Assembly: GCF_900111885.1 (NCBI RefSeq) | Contig: NZ_FOKG01000008.1 | Location: 186,001-250,000 of the forward strand | Origin: Amycolatopsis marina | Lineage (GTDB): Bacteria; Actinomycetota; Actinomycetes; Mycobacteriales; Pseudonocardiaceae | Direction: 5' to 3' | Length of the DNA stretch: 64,000 nucleotides | In this document: one piece after another, positions 47,920 through 58,720 of the stretch | Position numbering within the stretch: position 1 is the stretch's first letter | How the letters are laid out: the number at the start of each line of letters is the position of its first letter | Program-made: the position numbers and the translations under genes | The notes under the pieces: model-generated | The model's database searches: none | The model's input: the letters and a program-made list of their open reading frames with translations, nothing else | What the model was told of the DNA's origin: nothing

Positions 47920-48255
47920 ATGCGACAGTCACAAGCCGCGGTACTCGAACGCTATCGAACGTTCGAGGGCGATTTCGTCACCGAGCCCTACGAGGCCGGC
48001 TGGGCATCTGAGGCGCGCTGGTTCGTGCAGGTGCTGAGTTCTGACCAACCAGACACGAAACTCGTGCTCACCACACAGGTGTCCCCGGACGGGCTGAATT
48101 GGTGTGACGCCGAGAATCCGCCACAGGTCGCCGAGGGCGAGGGAATGGTGTCATGGCCGGTACGGGAGTTCGGTCAGTGGTTGCGTATCAGGGGATCTGT
48201 CCAGGGGGACGAAGGATCAGTGAAGGTTCTGATCTACCTCACGCTCAAAAGCTGA
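47920..48255 (+). CDS. Unrecognised small beta-rich protein
   Basis: A 111-aa cytoplasmic protein with no signal peptide. Strand-like segments (ARWFVQVLSSDQPDTKLVL, QWLRIRGSVQGDEGSVKVLI) suggest a compact beta-sandwich. It lies 6 bp after the previous gene and 15 bp before the binding-protein gene, in the same operon. The spacing suggests it works with the 321-aa protein. The function is unknown. Confidence 0.65.
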   Translation: MRQSQAAVLERYRTFEGDFVTEPYEAGWASEARWFVQVLSSDQPDTKLVLTTQVSPDGLNWCDAENPPQVAEGEGMVSWPVREFGQWLRIRGSVQGDEGSVKVLIYLTLKS

Positions 48256-48270
48256 GCATAGGAGATTCAC

Positions 48271-49788
<1,518 letters not shown>

Positions 49789-49798
49789 GGAGGGGCAG

Positions 49799-50863
49799 AT
49801 GGCGGAGGCGCGACGGGTGACACTGAAGGACATCGCCAAGTCGTTGGGTGTCTCGGTCAACACCGTATCCCGTGCACTGACCGGTAAGGACAGTGTCGGT
49901 GAGGAGACGCGGGCTCGGATCAAGGCGGAGGCGGACCGGCTCGGCTACGTCCCCAACTCCATGGCACGTTCGCTTGTGCTCGGGTCCGCGATGACTCTCG
50001 GCCTGGTCATCACCAATCCGTCGAACCCCTTCTACGCCCAGCTCATCAGCACAATCGAGCAACGAGGCCGGATCCATGGCTATTCGCTCATGCTGTTGGT
50101 TACCGAGGAGAGCCCGCAAGGCGACCAGGCTGCCGCGGAGACACTGCTGCGGTGGGGTGTCGACGGTGCGCTCGTCGTGCCCGTGCAGGGTGATGGCGAG
50201 CACTGGGACAGGCTCAACGAGTCGGGGGTCCCGGTGGTCTGCCTCAATCGCGGCTTTCCCTCACTGGAGCTGGATTTCATCGGCGTCGACTACGAGCGCA
50301 GCGCGTACGAGGCCGCACTGCACCTGATCGACGGGGGCGCGCGTACGTTGTGCCTGCTGGAGGAGGATCTGCCGATCTCGCCAGTCGCGGATCGCATCAC
50401 CGGGTTCCGTCGGGCGCTCGCCGAATCCGGTATCTCACCCACTGTCGACCCGGTGGTCGCGGTCCCGACGCGGCGTCAGGAATCGCTCGCACTGCCGTGG
50501 GAACCGGCCGACGCGTACCGCTTGGCGCAGCAGATCGTGCGGGGCCGCGATCTTCCGGACGCGATCATGGTCGGCAACGACTACTTCGCTCTCGGGGTGT
50601 ACCGGGCATTGACGGAGGCCAGCCTGCACGTCGCCGACGACGTACTTGTCGGGGGTTTCGGTGACCATCCCTTCGCGGCCTATCTCAACCCGGCGCTGAC
50701 GACCGTTCGCCTGCCCGCAGCCGAGATCGGGACATCCGCGGTCGACCTGTTGCTCCGACGGGTGAAGGGTGACGGCAGCCAGGAGCGGGCGGAGAAACAA
50801 AGGCTGCCCGCAAGGCTCGTCGAACGAGCGTCGAGCCGAGCCGGAAGAAGTGCTTCCACATGA
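49799..50863 (+). CDS. LacI family transcriptional regulator
   Basis: A 354-aa repressor. The helix-turn-helix is residues 7-30 (TLKDIAKSLGVSVNTVSRAL), followed by the hinge RLGYVPNSMARSL. The periplasmic-binding-like effector domain spans about 62-340 (TLGLVITNPSNPFYAQLIST, VGGFGDHPFAAYLNPALTTV). GAGGAGGGG precedes the ATG. It is encoded inside the transporter operon, so it should autoregulate through the sites near 46.7-46.9 kb. It overlaps the first permease by 4 nt. Confidence 0.93.
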   Translation: MAEARRVTLKDIAKSLGVSVNTVSRALTGKDSVGEETRARIKAEADRLGYVPNSMARSLVLGSAMTLGLVITNPSNPFYAQLISTIEQRGRIHGYSLMLLVTEESPQGDQAAAETLLRWGVDGALVVPVQGDGEHWDRLNESGVPVVCLNRGFPSLELDFIGVDYERSAYEAALHLIDGGARTLCLLEEDLPISPVADRITGFRRALAESGISPTVDPVVAVPTRRQESLALPWEPADAYRLAQQIVRGRDLPDAIMVGNDYFALGVYRALTEASLHVADDVLVGGFGDHPFAAYLNPALTTVRLPAAEIGTSAVDLLLRRVKGDGSQERAEKQRLPARLVERASSRAGRSAST

Positions 50864-51786
50864 TCATCTATCTCGCCCGCAGGCTGGCGCAGTCGGTGCT
50901 CCTGATCTTCGGCGCCATCACCATCGTGTTCCTGGTACTTCGTGTCATTCCAGGAGATCCGGCTTCGCTCATCCTGGGCAGCCAGGCAAGCCGCGAGGAA
51001 CTGGAGTCGCTGCGGCAAGAAATGGGGCTCAGTGACCCTTTGCTGGTGCAGTACGTGCGGCATCTCGGTGAAGTCGTGCTGCTCGATTTCGGCGAGTCCT
51101 GGCGCCTCAGTGCCGACGCTTTCAGCAGTGTCGTCGACCGGCTGCCCGCCACTCTGACCCTGGCCGGATACGCGCTGGTGCTGACCCTGCTCATCGGTTT
51201 CCCGTTGGGCATCTATGCGGCCAAGCACACAGGTCAGGCCGTAGACCGGGTTGTCTCCTACCTCTCGCTGACCGGACAGGCACTGCCGTCGTTCTGGGTC
51301 GGCATCATGCTCGTGCTGATCTTCTCGCGGATGCTCGATATTTTGCCCAGTACCGCTGACGGGACACCCCTCGCGCTGGTGCTGCCCGCCTTCACACTCG
51401 CACTACCGTTTCTCGGCTGGCTTGCGCGCCTCGTTCGCAACGGCACGCTGGAGGAGTTGGGCAAGGACTACGTGCGCACCGCTCGATCGAAGGGGCTCTC
51501 GGAGCGGGTGGTATTCAACATTCACGTTCTGCGCAACACGCTGACGCCGGTGGTGACGGTGCTGGGGCTGGTGATCGGCAACTTCATCGCCGACGCGGTC
51601 ATCATCGAGCAGGTGTTCGCCTGGCCGGGCATCGGTTCGTTGATGATCGAGTCCATCGTCAACCGCGACTATGCGGTGGCGGAGGCGGCCATCATCCTGA
51701 TCGCGGTGTTCTACATCGGACTCAACCTGCTGGTTGACGTCCTGTACTTCGCCCTCGATCCGAGAATCACGCTGGAGACGGTATGA
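50860..51786 (+). CDS. Peptide-type ABC transporter permease (DppB family)
   Basis: A 308-aa permease with six helices, the family N-terminus IIYLARRLAQSVLLIFGAIT and the periplasmic FGESWRLSADAFSSV region. The EAA loop is KDYVRTARSKGLSERVVF. The 4-nt overlaps (ATGA) with both neighbours couple translation. Confidence 0.94.
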   Translation: MIIYLARRLAQSVLLIFGAITIVFLVLRVIPGDPASLILGSQASREELESLRQEMGLSDPLLVQYVRHLGEVVLLDFGESWRLSADAFSSVVDRLPATLTLAGYALVLTLLIGFPLGIYAAKHTGQAVDRVVSYLSLTGQALPSFWVGIMLVLIFSRMLDILPSTADGTPLALVLPAFTLALPFLGWLARLVRNGTLEELGKDYVRTARSKGLSERVVFNIHVLRNTLTPVVTVLGLVIGNFIADAVIIEQVFAWPGIGSLMIESIVNRDYAVAEAAIILIAVFYIGLNLLVDVLYFALDPRITLETV

Positions 51787-52616
51787 AGTCGAAGGCCGCG
51801 ATGTTCGCGGGTTCGGTCCTGGCGCTGTTCGTCCTGATGGCCGTATTCGGGCCCCTGCTGATCCCTTACGACAGTGTGTCCACCGGCGTGGCCGACCGAC
51901 TGCTGGCGCCGGGGAGTGAACGGTCCGACGGGAGCCTCGCGTTGCTGGGCACCGACCAGCTCGGCAGGGACGTGCTCGCACAGGTCATCGCAGGCTCGCG
52001 GGTGTCGCTGCTGGTAGGTGTCACGGTTGTGGTCGTGGGAGGGCTACTCGGCCTCGTGCTCGGTCTGCTCGCGGGCTACTACGGTGGCTGGCTCGACTCG
52101 GTCATCTCCCGGATCGGCGATATGCAACTGGCGTTTCCCAGCATTCTTCTGGCGATCCTGCTCGCGGGTGCGCTCGGGCCGAGTCTGCTGAACGTCATCA
52201 TCGCGCTGGCGGTGACCAGATGGGTCATTTTCGCCCGAGTGGTTCGTGGTTCCACGCTCTCAACCCGAAACCGGGAATTCGTGGATTCCGCGCGGGTGAT
52301 GGGTGCGAGTGATTCGCGCATCATGGCCCATTACATCTTCCCGTCGTGCCTGCAGCCGTTGCTGGTGGCCGCGACGGTTCAGATCGGGCTGACCATGGTC
52401 GCCGAGGCGGCATTGAGCTTCCTCGGCCTCGGTGTGCCCATCGACCAGGCCTCGTGGGGATCGACCATCGCCAACGGTCGTGACTACCTGGCATCGGCGT
52501 GGTGGATCGCGGCTATCCCGGGAATCGCTCTGACCCTGGTGGTGGTCTGCATCGGGCTGCTCGGGGACGCGGCACGCGACAGTAGCGACAAGTCGAACGA
52601 AGTGGTGATCCGATGA
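51783..52616 (+). CDS. Peptide-type ABC transporter permease (DppC family)
   Basis: A 277-aa partner permease: LLGTDQLGRDVLAQVIAGSR is the classic DppC/OppC segment and REFVDSARVMGASDSRIMAH the EAA loop. Six membrane helices. ATGA overlaps on both sides. Confidence 0.94.
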   Translation: MKSKAAMFAGSVLALFVLMAVFGPLLIPYDSVSTGVADRLLAPGSERSDGSLALLGTDQLGRDVLAQVIAGSRVSLLVGVTVVVVGGLLGLVLGLLAGYYGGWLDSVISRIGDMQLAFPSILLAILLAGALGPSLLNVIIALAVTRWVIFARVVRGSTLSTRNREFVDSARVMGASDSRIMAHYIFPSCLQPLLVAATVQIGLTMVAEAALSFLGLGVPIDQASWGSTIANGRDYLASAWWIAAIPGIALTLVVVCIGLLGDAARDSSDKSNEVVIR

Positions 52617-53602
52617 GCGCGTTGCTCGACGTTTCCGGGCTCGTGGTCGCGTTCGGCGATGTGCCGACGGTCCGCGGCGTTTCATTCGCTGTCGAGAAAG
52701 GACAGACGCTCGCGATCGTTGGTGAGTCCGGCAGCGGCAAGAGTCTCAGTTCACTTGCGGTGCTCGGACTGCTGCCGCCACAGGCGCGAGTCACCGCGGG
52801 TGACATCCGCTGGGAAGGTCAGGATCTGCTCGCTCTCGGCGACACCGAAATCCGGCGGCTGCGCGGCGAGCAACTCGCGATGATCTTCCAGGATCCGTTG
52901 AGCGCGCTCAACCCTTCGCTGACGGTGGGATACCAGATCGCGGAGATGTTCCGTCGTCGCCGCGGAATGCGCCGGAGACAGGCCAGAGCACAGGCGATCG
53001 AGGCGATGACCGAGGTGGGTATTCCGGACGCAGGCCAACGGTTCGGCGCATACCCGCACGAGTTCTCCGGGGGTATGCGGCAGCGCGTGATGATCGCGAT
53101 CGCTCTCGCGCTCGAGCCGAAGCTGCTCATCGCGGACGAGCCGACCACCGCGCTCGACGTCACGGTGCAGGCACAGGTTCTGCGACTCCTGCGCCGACGG
53201 CAGAGCGAGGGTCTTTCCATGATCATCATCAGTCACGACCTCGGTGTCGTGGCCCGAACCGCGCAGTCGGTCGTGGTGATGTACGCCGGGCAGGCGGTGG
53301 AGACCGGCACCGTCGCCGATGTGTACCCCGCGCCCGCCCATCCCTACACGGTGGGGCTGATGGCGGCCAGTCCGTCCGCAAGAGACGGTCGCAGGGAGGT
53401 GCTCCCCATTGAGGGGTATCCACCCGACATCGCGACCCTGCCCAGCGGGTGTGTGTTCCATCCCCGTTGTCCGTTCGCCCGGGAACGGTGTCGGGTCGAA
53501 GAGCCGGCGTTGCGTGAGGTGGCACCGGGCCGCAGCAGTGCGTGTCATTACGCGGAGGAGGTGCTCACCAGTGGAGCGGAACTCGACCACGCCGGTGCTT
53601 GA
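52613..53602 (+). CDS. Peptide-type ABC transporter ATPase (DppD family)
   Basis: A 329-aa ATPase. Walker A is GESGSGKSLSS, the signature EFSGGMRQRVMIAIAL and Walker B LLIADEPTTALDV. The C-terminal oligopeptide-transporter domain has the cysteine motif CVFHPRCPFARERC. The length is normal. It overlaps the next ATPase gene by 32 nt. Confidence 0.95.
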   Translation: MSALLDVSGLVVAFGDVPTVRGVSFAVEKGQTLAIVGESGSGKSLSSLAVLGLLPPQARVTAGDIRWEGQDLLALGDTEIRRLRGEQLAMIFQDPLSALNPSLTVGYQIAEMFRRRRGMRRRQARAQAIEAMTEVGIPDAGQRFGAYPHEFSGGMRQRVMIAIALALEPKLLIADEPTTALDVTVQAQVLRLLRRRQSEGLSMIIISHDLGVVARTAQSVVVMYAGQAVETGTVADVYPAPAHPYTVGLMAASPSARDGRREVLPIEGYPPDIATLPSGCVFHPRCPFARERCRVEEPALREVAPGRSSACHYAEEVLTSGAELDHAGA

Positions 53603-54587
53603 GCTCGTTGACCTGGTCGCGGGTTACCGGCTTAGGCAGGGACTGCTCGGCAGCCGTCGGGACGTACGCGCCGTGGCTGGAGTGAGTTTGTCGGTCAACG
53701 AGGGGGAGACCCTTTGCCTGGTGGGCGAATCCGGATGCGGCAAGTCGACTGTCGCCAGGACGGTGGTGAATCTGCTCCGCCCCTTCTCCGGAGAGGTGCG
53801 GTTCGAGGGCGCCGACATCACCGGTATGGGCAAGCAGGACCTGCGAGCCATGCGGCAGCAGGTGCAGCTCGTGTTCCAGGACCCGTACGCCTCGCTCAAC
53901 CCCCGTATGACCGTCCGTGAACTGCTTACCGAAGCATGGCGGATTCACCCGGGGATCGTGGAGCGACAGCACTGGGACACCGAAGTGGACAGCCTTCTGG
54001 AACGCGTCGGGCTCAATCCCGCGCATGCCTCGCGGTACCCGCATCAGTTCTCCGGCGGGCAGCGGCAGCGAATCTGTATCGCCAGGGCGCTGTCCGTTCG
54101 GCCTCGGCTCATCGTGTGCGACGAGGCCGTGTCCGCGTTGGACGTGTCCATCCAGGCGCAGATCCTTACGCTGCTCAAACAACTGCAGGACGATCTCGGT
54201 GTCGCGTACCTGTTCATCACCCACGACCTCGGGGTCGTCCGGCATTTGGCCGATCGGGTCGCGGTGATGCAACTGGGCACCATCGTCGAGACGGGCGACA
54301 CGGAGCAGATCTACGAACGACCCGCGCACCCGTATACGCAGGCGTTGCTGTCCGCGGCACCGAGCGTCGACGACTGGCGAGAGCAGACGAGCGACGAGAT
54401 TCTGTTGGCGGGGGACGCGCCCTCTCCACTCAACCCGCCGTCGGGCTGCCGCTTCCATCCTCGATGCTGGAAGGCGCAGGATATCTGCGGCATCGACGAA
54501 CCCGCACTCGTGCACCGGGACACCGACCACCCCGTCGCCTGCCATTTCGCTTCGGCGGACGCCGGGGTGGGGCCGGTGTTCAGCTGA
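53571..54587 (+). CDS. Peptide-type ABC transporter ATPase (DppF family)
   Basis: A 338-aa second ATPase. Walker A is GESGCGKSTVAR, the signature QFSGGQRQRICIARAL and Walker B RLIVCDEAVSALDV; Ala replaces the usual Pro-Thr after Glu. The C-terminal motif is CRFHPRCWKAQDIC. The start is taken at GTG 53571 (GGAGGAGG 7-8 nt upstream), inside dppD. It is the last gene of the operon; its stop touches the stop of the convergent aldehyde dehydrogenase gene. Confidence 0.93.
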   Translation: MERNSTTPVLELVDLVAGYRLRQGLLGSRRDVRAVAGVSLSVNEGETLCLVGESGCGKSTVARTVVNLLRPFSGEVRFEGADITGMGKQDLRAMRQQVQLVFQDPYASLNPRMTVRELLTEAWRIHPGIVERQHWDTEVDSLLERVGLNPAHASRYPHQFSGGQRQRICIARALSVRPRLIVCDEAVSALDVSIQAQILTLLKQLQDDLGVAYLFITHDLGVVRHLADRVAVMQLGTIVETGDTEQIYERPAHPYTQALLSAAPSVDDWREQTSDEILLAGDAPSPLNPPSGCRFHPRCWKAQDICGIDEPALVHRDTDHPVACHFASADAGVGPVFS

Positions 54588-55460
54588 TCAGACGCCCAGT
54601 GGGTGCCAGACGGTCTTTGCCTCCAGGTAGCGGCGCAGGCGGGCGATGTCCGGACGCTGTGTCCAGTCGGGTTCCTCGGCCGGGACGTCGAGCACCCGCT
54701 TGACCGTGCCCGCCGCGTCCCGTGCCAGGTCGGCCCGCGCCTCGACATCGGCGCCGGTGGGGTCCAGCGCGTTGACGTCGCCGTGCGAGGCCAGCCACGA
54801 CCCCAGCTCGGCGGCCCTGCCGGTCAGGATGTTCACCACCCCGGCCGGCACGTCCGACGTGGCCAGCACCTCGGACAGGGTGATCGCTGGCAGTGGCCGC
54901 TGCGCGCTGGTGACCACGACGGCCGTGGAGCCGGTGGCGAGCACCGGAGCGAGCACGCTCACCAGGCCGAGCAGCGAGGACCGCTGCGGCGCGAGGACCG
55001 CCACCACCCCGGTCGGTTCGGGGACGGTGAACGAGAAATACGGCCCCGCCACCGGATTCGCCGAACCCAGCACCGCCGTGATCTTGTCGGTCCAGCCCGC
55101 GTACCAGACCCAGCGGTCGATCGCGGTGTCCACAACGGACTGTGCCTTGCGGTCGGGAAGACCTTCCGAAGCCGCGACCTCGGCGGCGAACTGTTCCCTG
55201 CGGCCCTCCAGCACCTCCGCCACCCGGTACAGCACCTGACCGCGGTTGTACGCCGTGGCGCCGGACCAGCCGGGGAACGCCTTGCGGGCGGCGACCACCG
55301 CGTCACGGACGTCCTTGCGGGATGCGTGCGCGGCGTTGGCGAGGAAGGTGCCCTTGTTGTCGGTCACGGGGTAGACCCGGCCGGACTCCGAGCGCGGGAA
55401 CTTCCCGCCGATGAACAACTTGTAGGTCTTCGCGACCGAAATCCTGTTGCTGTCAGGCAT
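54588..55460 (-). CDS. Truncated aldehyde dehydrogenase-like protein without catalytic cysteine
   Basis: A 290-aa protein containing only the NAD-binding-type half of an aldehyde dehydrogenase (KLFIGGKFPRSESGRVYPVT, VVAARKAFPGWSGATAYNRG, PTGVVAVLAPQRSSLLGLVS). The catalytic domain with the Cys is absent, and the usual PWNFP and GSTxxG elements are replaced. It overlaps the full-length enzyme gene by 8 nt. The pair resembles the two-domain ALDH16 arrangement, in which the second half is degenerate. It is probably a structural or regulatory partner of the upstream enzyme. Confidence 0.85.
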   Translation of the reverse strand: MPDSNRISVAKTYKLFIGGKFPRSESGRVYPVTDNKGTFLANAAHASRKDVRDAVVAARKAFPGWSGATAYNRGQVLYRVAEVLEGRREQFAAEVAASEGLPDRKAQSVVDTAIDRWVWYAGWTDKITAVLGSANPVAGPYFSFTVPEPTGVVAVLAPQRSSLLGLVSVLAPVLATGSTAVVVTSAQRPLPAITLSEVLATSDVPAGVVNILTGRAAELGSWLASHGDVNALDPTGADVEARADLARDAAGTVKRVLDVPAEEPDWTQRPDIARLRRYLEAKTVWHPLGV

Positions 55461-56892
55461 TGAGGTAAGCCTCCAGACCGGCGCGCCCGCCCTCGCGGCC
55501 GAACCCCGATTCCTGGTAGCCGCCGAACGGTGCGGCGGGATCGAAACGGTTGAACGTGTTGGCCCACACCACGCCCGCGCGCAGCTGGTTGGCCATCCAC
55601 AGGATGCGGGAGCCCTTCTCGGTCCAGATGCCCGCGGACAACCCGTACGGCGTGTTGTTCGCCTTGGTGACCGCCTCGTCCGGTGTCCGGAAGGTCAGCA
55701 CGGACAGCACCGGGCCGAAGATCTCCTCGCGGGCGATGCGCATCGACTGCTGGACGTCGGAGAAGACGGTGGGAGCGAAGAAGAATCCGCGTTCGGGCAG
55801 CGGGCAGGAACTGGTCCAGCGCTGCGCGCCCTCGGCGTCACCGGCCTCCACCAGTTCCCGGATCTTGGTGAGCTGCTCGACGGAGTTGATCGCGCCGATG
55901 TCGGTGTTCTTGTCCAGCGGGTCACCCAGACGCAAGGTGGAGACGCGGTAGCGCAGTTTCTCCAGCAGTTCGTCCGCGATGGACTCCTGCACCAGCAGCC
56001 GCGACCCGGCACAGCAGACGTGGCCCTGGTTGAAGAAGATGCCGTTCACGATGCCCTCGACGGCCTGGTCCAGCGGTGCGTCGTCGAACACGACGTTCGC
56101 GGCCTTCCCACCGAGTTCGAGGGTGAGCCGCTTCGGTGTGCCCGCCACCGAGCGCTGGATCAGCTTGCCGACGTCGGTCGATCCGGTGAAGGCGATCTTG
56201 TCGATGCCCGGGTGGTTCACCAGTTCCGCACCGATGTCCCCGGCACCCGGCACGATGTTGACCACGCCGGGCGGCAGCTCCGCCTGCTGGCAGATCTCCG
56301 CGAACACCAGTGCGGTGAGCGGAGTGGTCTCGGCAGGCTTGAGCACCACCGTGTTCCCGGTGGCCAGCGCGGGCGCGATCTTCCACGCCAGCATCAGCAA
56401 CGGGAAGTTCCACGGGATGATCTGCCCGGCCACACCCAGCGGGCGTGGGTCGGGACCGAGGCCCGCGTAGTCGAGCTTGTCGGCCCAGCCCGCGTGATAG
56501 AAGAAGTGTGCCGCTGCCGTGGGTACGTCGGAGTCGCGCGACTCCTTGATCGGCTTGCCGTTGTCCAGGGTTTCCAGGACCGCGAGTTCGCGGGAGCGTT
56601 CCTGGATCAGCCGGGCGATACGGAACAGGTACTTCGCCCGCTCGCTGCCGGGCATCCGGCCCCAGACCTTGTCGTAGGCCTTGCGGGCGGCCTGCACTGC
56701 TTTGTCCACATCGGACACCGACGCGGTCTCGATCTCGGCCAGGACTTCTTCCGTCGCCGGGTTGATCGTCTTCAGCGGCTCACCGGAGCCCTCGACGAAC
56801 TGTCCGCCGATGAACGGGCGGTAGTGCGGCTTGAGATTGGCGATGTCCCTGGATTCGGGCGCGGGGGCGTACTCGAACGGTGATTCAGTCAT
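55453..56892 (-). CDS. Aldehyde dehydrogenase, catalytic
   Basis: A 479-aa NAD(P)-dependent enzyme oxidising an aldehyde to the acid. The substrate-site motif PWNFP is at 160-164, the cofactor loop FTGSTDVGK at 235-243, the general base Glu259 in LELGGK and the nucleophile Cys293 in FFNQGHVCCAGSR. It is encoded between deoC and the truncated paralogue, so acetaldehyde from deoxyribose 5-phosphate cleavage is the natural substrate candidate. Confidence 0.93.
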   Translation of the reverse strand: MTESPFEYAPAPESRDIANLKPHYRPFIGGQFVEGSGEPLKTINPATEEVLAEIETASVSDVDKAVQAARKAYDKVWGRMPGSERAKYLFRIARLIQERSRELAVLETLDNGKPIKESRDSDVPTAAAHFFYHAGWADKLDYAGLGPDPRPLGVAGQIIPWNFPLLMLAWKIAPALATGNTVVLKPAETTPLTALVFAEICQQAELPPGVVNIVPGAGDIGAELVNHPGIDKIAFTGSTDVGKLIQRSVAGTPKRLTLELGGKAANVVFDDAPLDQAVEGIVNGIFFNQGHVCCAGSRLLVQESIADELLEKLRYRVSTLRLGDPLDKNTDIGAINSVEQLTKIRELVEAGDAEGAQRWTSSCPLPERGFFFAPTVFSDVQQSMRIAREEIFGPVLSVLTFRTPDEAVTKANNTPYGLSAGIWTEKGSRILWMANQLRAGVVWANTFNRFDPAAPFGGYQESGFGREGGRAGLEAYLNA

Positions 56893-56893
56893 G

Positions 56894-57847
56894 TCAGTCC
56901 AGGGTCACGTAGTCGGGGCCGCTGTAGTGGCCGTCGAGCTGGGTGCGTCGCTGCAACAGCAGGTCGTTGAGCAGGCTGGAAGCGCCGAACCGGAACAGGT
57001 CCGGGGTCAGCCACTGCGGGCCCGCCACCTCGTGCACGGCGACCAGGTAGCGGATCGCGTCCTTCGTGATGCGGATGCCGCCCGCGGGCTTGACCCCGCG
57101 CAACTCGCCGGTGCTCCTGTGCCAGTCGTGCACGGCCTGCAGCATCACGTGCGTGACCGGCAGGGTGGCGGCTGGGGAGACCTTGCCGGTGGAGGTCTTG
57201 ATGAAGTCGCCCCCGGCCAGCAGCGCGAGCCAGGAAGCGCGGCGCACGTTGTCGTAGGTGGCGAGTTCGCCGGTCTCCAGGATGACCTTCAGGTGCGCGT
57301 CGCCGCAGGCAGCCTTGATGGTCCGGATCTCGTCGAACACCTGTCCGTAGCGGCCCTCGAGGAACGCGCCCCGGTCGATCACCATGTCGATCTCGCTCGC
57401 ACCGGCATCCACGGCCAGTGCGACGTCGGTGAGCTTGACCTGCTGCGAGGAGCGGCCGGAGGGAAACGCGGTGGCCACGCTCGCCACCGCGATGCCGGTC
57501 CCGGCCAGGGCCTCGACCGCGACGCGGGCGAGGTCCGGGTACACGCACACGGCCGCGACCGGCGGGGTGTCCGGGTGATCCGGGTCGGGCCTGCGGGCCT
57601 TCGCGGCCAGCGCGCGGACTTTGCCGTGGGTGTCGGCGCCTTCCAGCGTCGTGAGGTCGACCATCGAGATGGCGGTGTCGATCGCCCAGCGTTTGGCGGC
57701 CTTCTTGATGCTGCGGGTGGCCAGGCCTGCGGCGCGTTGTTCCACGCCCACCTGGTCGACACCGGGCAGCCCGTGCAGGAACCTGCGCAGGCTCGCGTCG
57801 TCGCGGATGGCGTCGGCGAGCTCGGCAGGCAAGGTAGCTGTTGCCAT
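56894..57847 (-). CDS. deoC: Deoxyribose-phosphate aldolase
   Basis: A 317-aa class I aldolase splitting deoxyribose 5-phosphate into glyceraldehyde 3-phosphate and acetaldehyde. The Schiff-base lysine is in GGDFIKTSTGKVSPAAT, and the second active-site lysine in GVKPAGGIRITKDA; AAVCVYPDLA carries a core strand. It is longer than the common 220-260 aa bacterial form because of an N-terminal extension of about 60 residues; the longer type also exists in actinobacteria and animals. It has a leaderless start: TACGCT (57859-57854) then 6 nt to the ATG. The aldehyde dehydrogenase follows after 1 bp. Confidence 0.94.
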   Translation of the reverse strand: MATATLPAELADAIRDDASLRRFLHGLPGVDQVGVEQRAAGLATRSIKKAAKRWAIDTAISMVDLTTLEGADTHGKVRALAAKARRPDPDHPDTPPVAAVCVYPDLARVAVEALAGTGIAVASVATAFPSGRSSQQVKLTDVALAVDAGASEIDMVIDRGAFLEGRYGQVFDEIRTIKAACGDAHLKVILETGELATYDNVRRASWLALLAGGDFIKTSTGKVSPAATLPVTHVMLQAVHDWHRSTGELRGVKPAGGIRITKDAIRYLVAVHEVAGPQWLTPDLFRFGASSLLNDLLLQRRTQLDGHYSGPDYVTLD

Positions 57848-57868
57848 GGGTCGAGCGTAACCGCCAGG

Positions 57869-58510
57869 TCAGCCGCCCAGTTCCTTCGGCGTCTTACGGG
57901 GCTTGCGGATGACGGTCACCGCACCCCAGAACGCGAGCCCGTTCACGGTCACGACCGGTGCGTCGGCAGGTGGGACGGCGAGGTCGCCGCGTTCCTTTGT
58001 CTCGAATGCGCCCATGAAACCGATGCCGGTGACGTCGACGATGACGTCGTCCGGGACGACGATGTCGATACCCGCCATGATCGCCACGGCCGTGATGGTG
58101 ACGTGCTGCTCGGCGAACCGGGCCTGACGCAGGTCGATCTTCACCTCGCCCCAGAAGGCGACGCTGTTGTGCTGGCGCGGGACCACCCAGCTGCCCTTGC
58201 GGGTCGCGCCGGACATCACCGCGATCGAACTCGTCGATCCCGGGGTGCCGCCGACGCGAGTCTCGGGGGATCGGCTGAAAGCGGGCTGCACGGTGGCGCC
58301 AGGGGTGCCGGCGTCGGGCAGATCGGCGGTGACAGGCTCCAGTTCGCCGAGCGTTTTCGCTGAGTAGACGGTGTTCAGCCGCTCTTCGAGCTCAGCCATC
58401 GTGATGCGGCCTTCGCTCATCGCCTGCTGCAGGATCCGGGCGACATGCTCACGGTCGGTGTCGGAGGCGCGGAACTGCTTACGGTCGGGCATGCCGGACA
58501 ACTCACTCAC
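57869..58510 (-). CDS. DUF1707 protein with LiaF-like C-terminal domain
   Basis: A 213-aa protein. The N-terminal DUF1707 (SHOCT-like) domain is RASDTDREHVARILQQAMSE with RITMAELEERLNTVYSAKT. A linker follows, then a C-terminal beta-helical domain like cell-wall-active antibiotic response proteins (NSVAFWGEVKIDLRQA, GIDIVVPDDVIVDVTGIGFM). No membrane helix is seen. The start is GTG at 58510, 6 nt after a TACGCT hexamer (58522-58517), so it is probably leaderless; ATG 58492 is the alternative. The function is unknown. Confidence 0.85.
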   Translation of the reverse strand: MSELSGMPDRKQFRASDTDREHVARILQQAMSEGRITMAELEERLNTVYSAKTLGELEPVTADLPDAGTPGATVQPAFSRSPETRVGGTPGSTSSIAVMSGATRKGSWVVPRQHNSVAFWGEVKIDLRQARFAEQHVTITAVAIMAGIDIVVPDDVIVDVTGIGFMGAFETKERGDLAVPPADAPVVTVNGLAFWGAVTVIRKPRKTPKELGG

Positions 58511-58669
58511 CCGGCGAGCGTAGCGCGCATGCGCGGTGAGGTGGGCGGAATGGGGACATCGTTGGTGGAGGCAGTCGCTTCTGTGGGGCGAACGACCGGC
58601 ACGCTCGCCGACCGGGCCGGGCTACGGTCTCGTCGTGCGCGGATGCAGGATTCACGCACGATCACTAGG

Positions 58670-58681
58670 AAATCGCGATTT
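58670..58681. promoter_or_regulatory. Palindrome AAATCGCGATTT
   Basis: A 12-bp perfect palindrome, 39 bp before the start of the next secreted protein gene. It is a candidate operator; no regulator gene is adjacent. Confidence 0.35.
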
Positions 58682-58720
58682 GCCACCCTTTGTCTTGAAC
58701 AATTGTAACCAAGGAGATTT

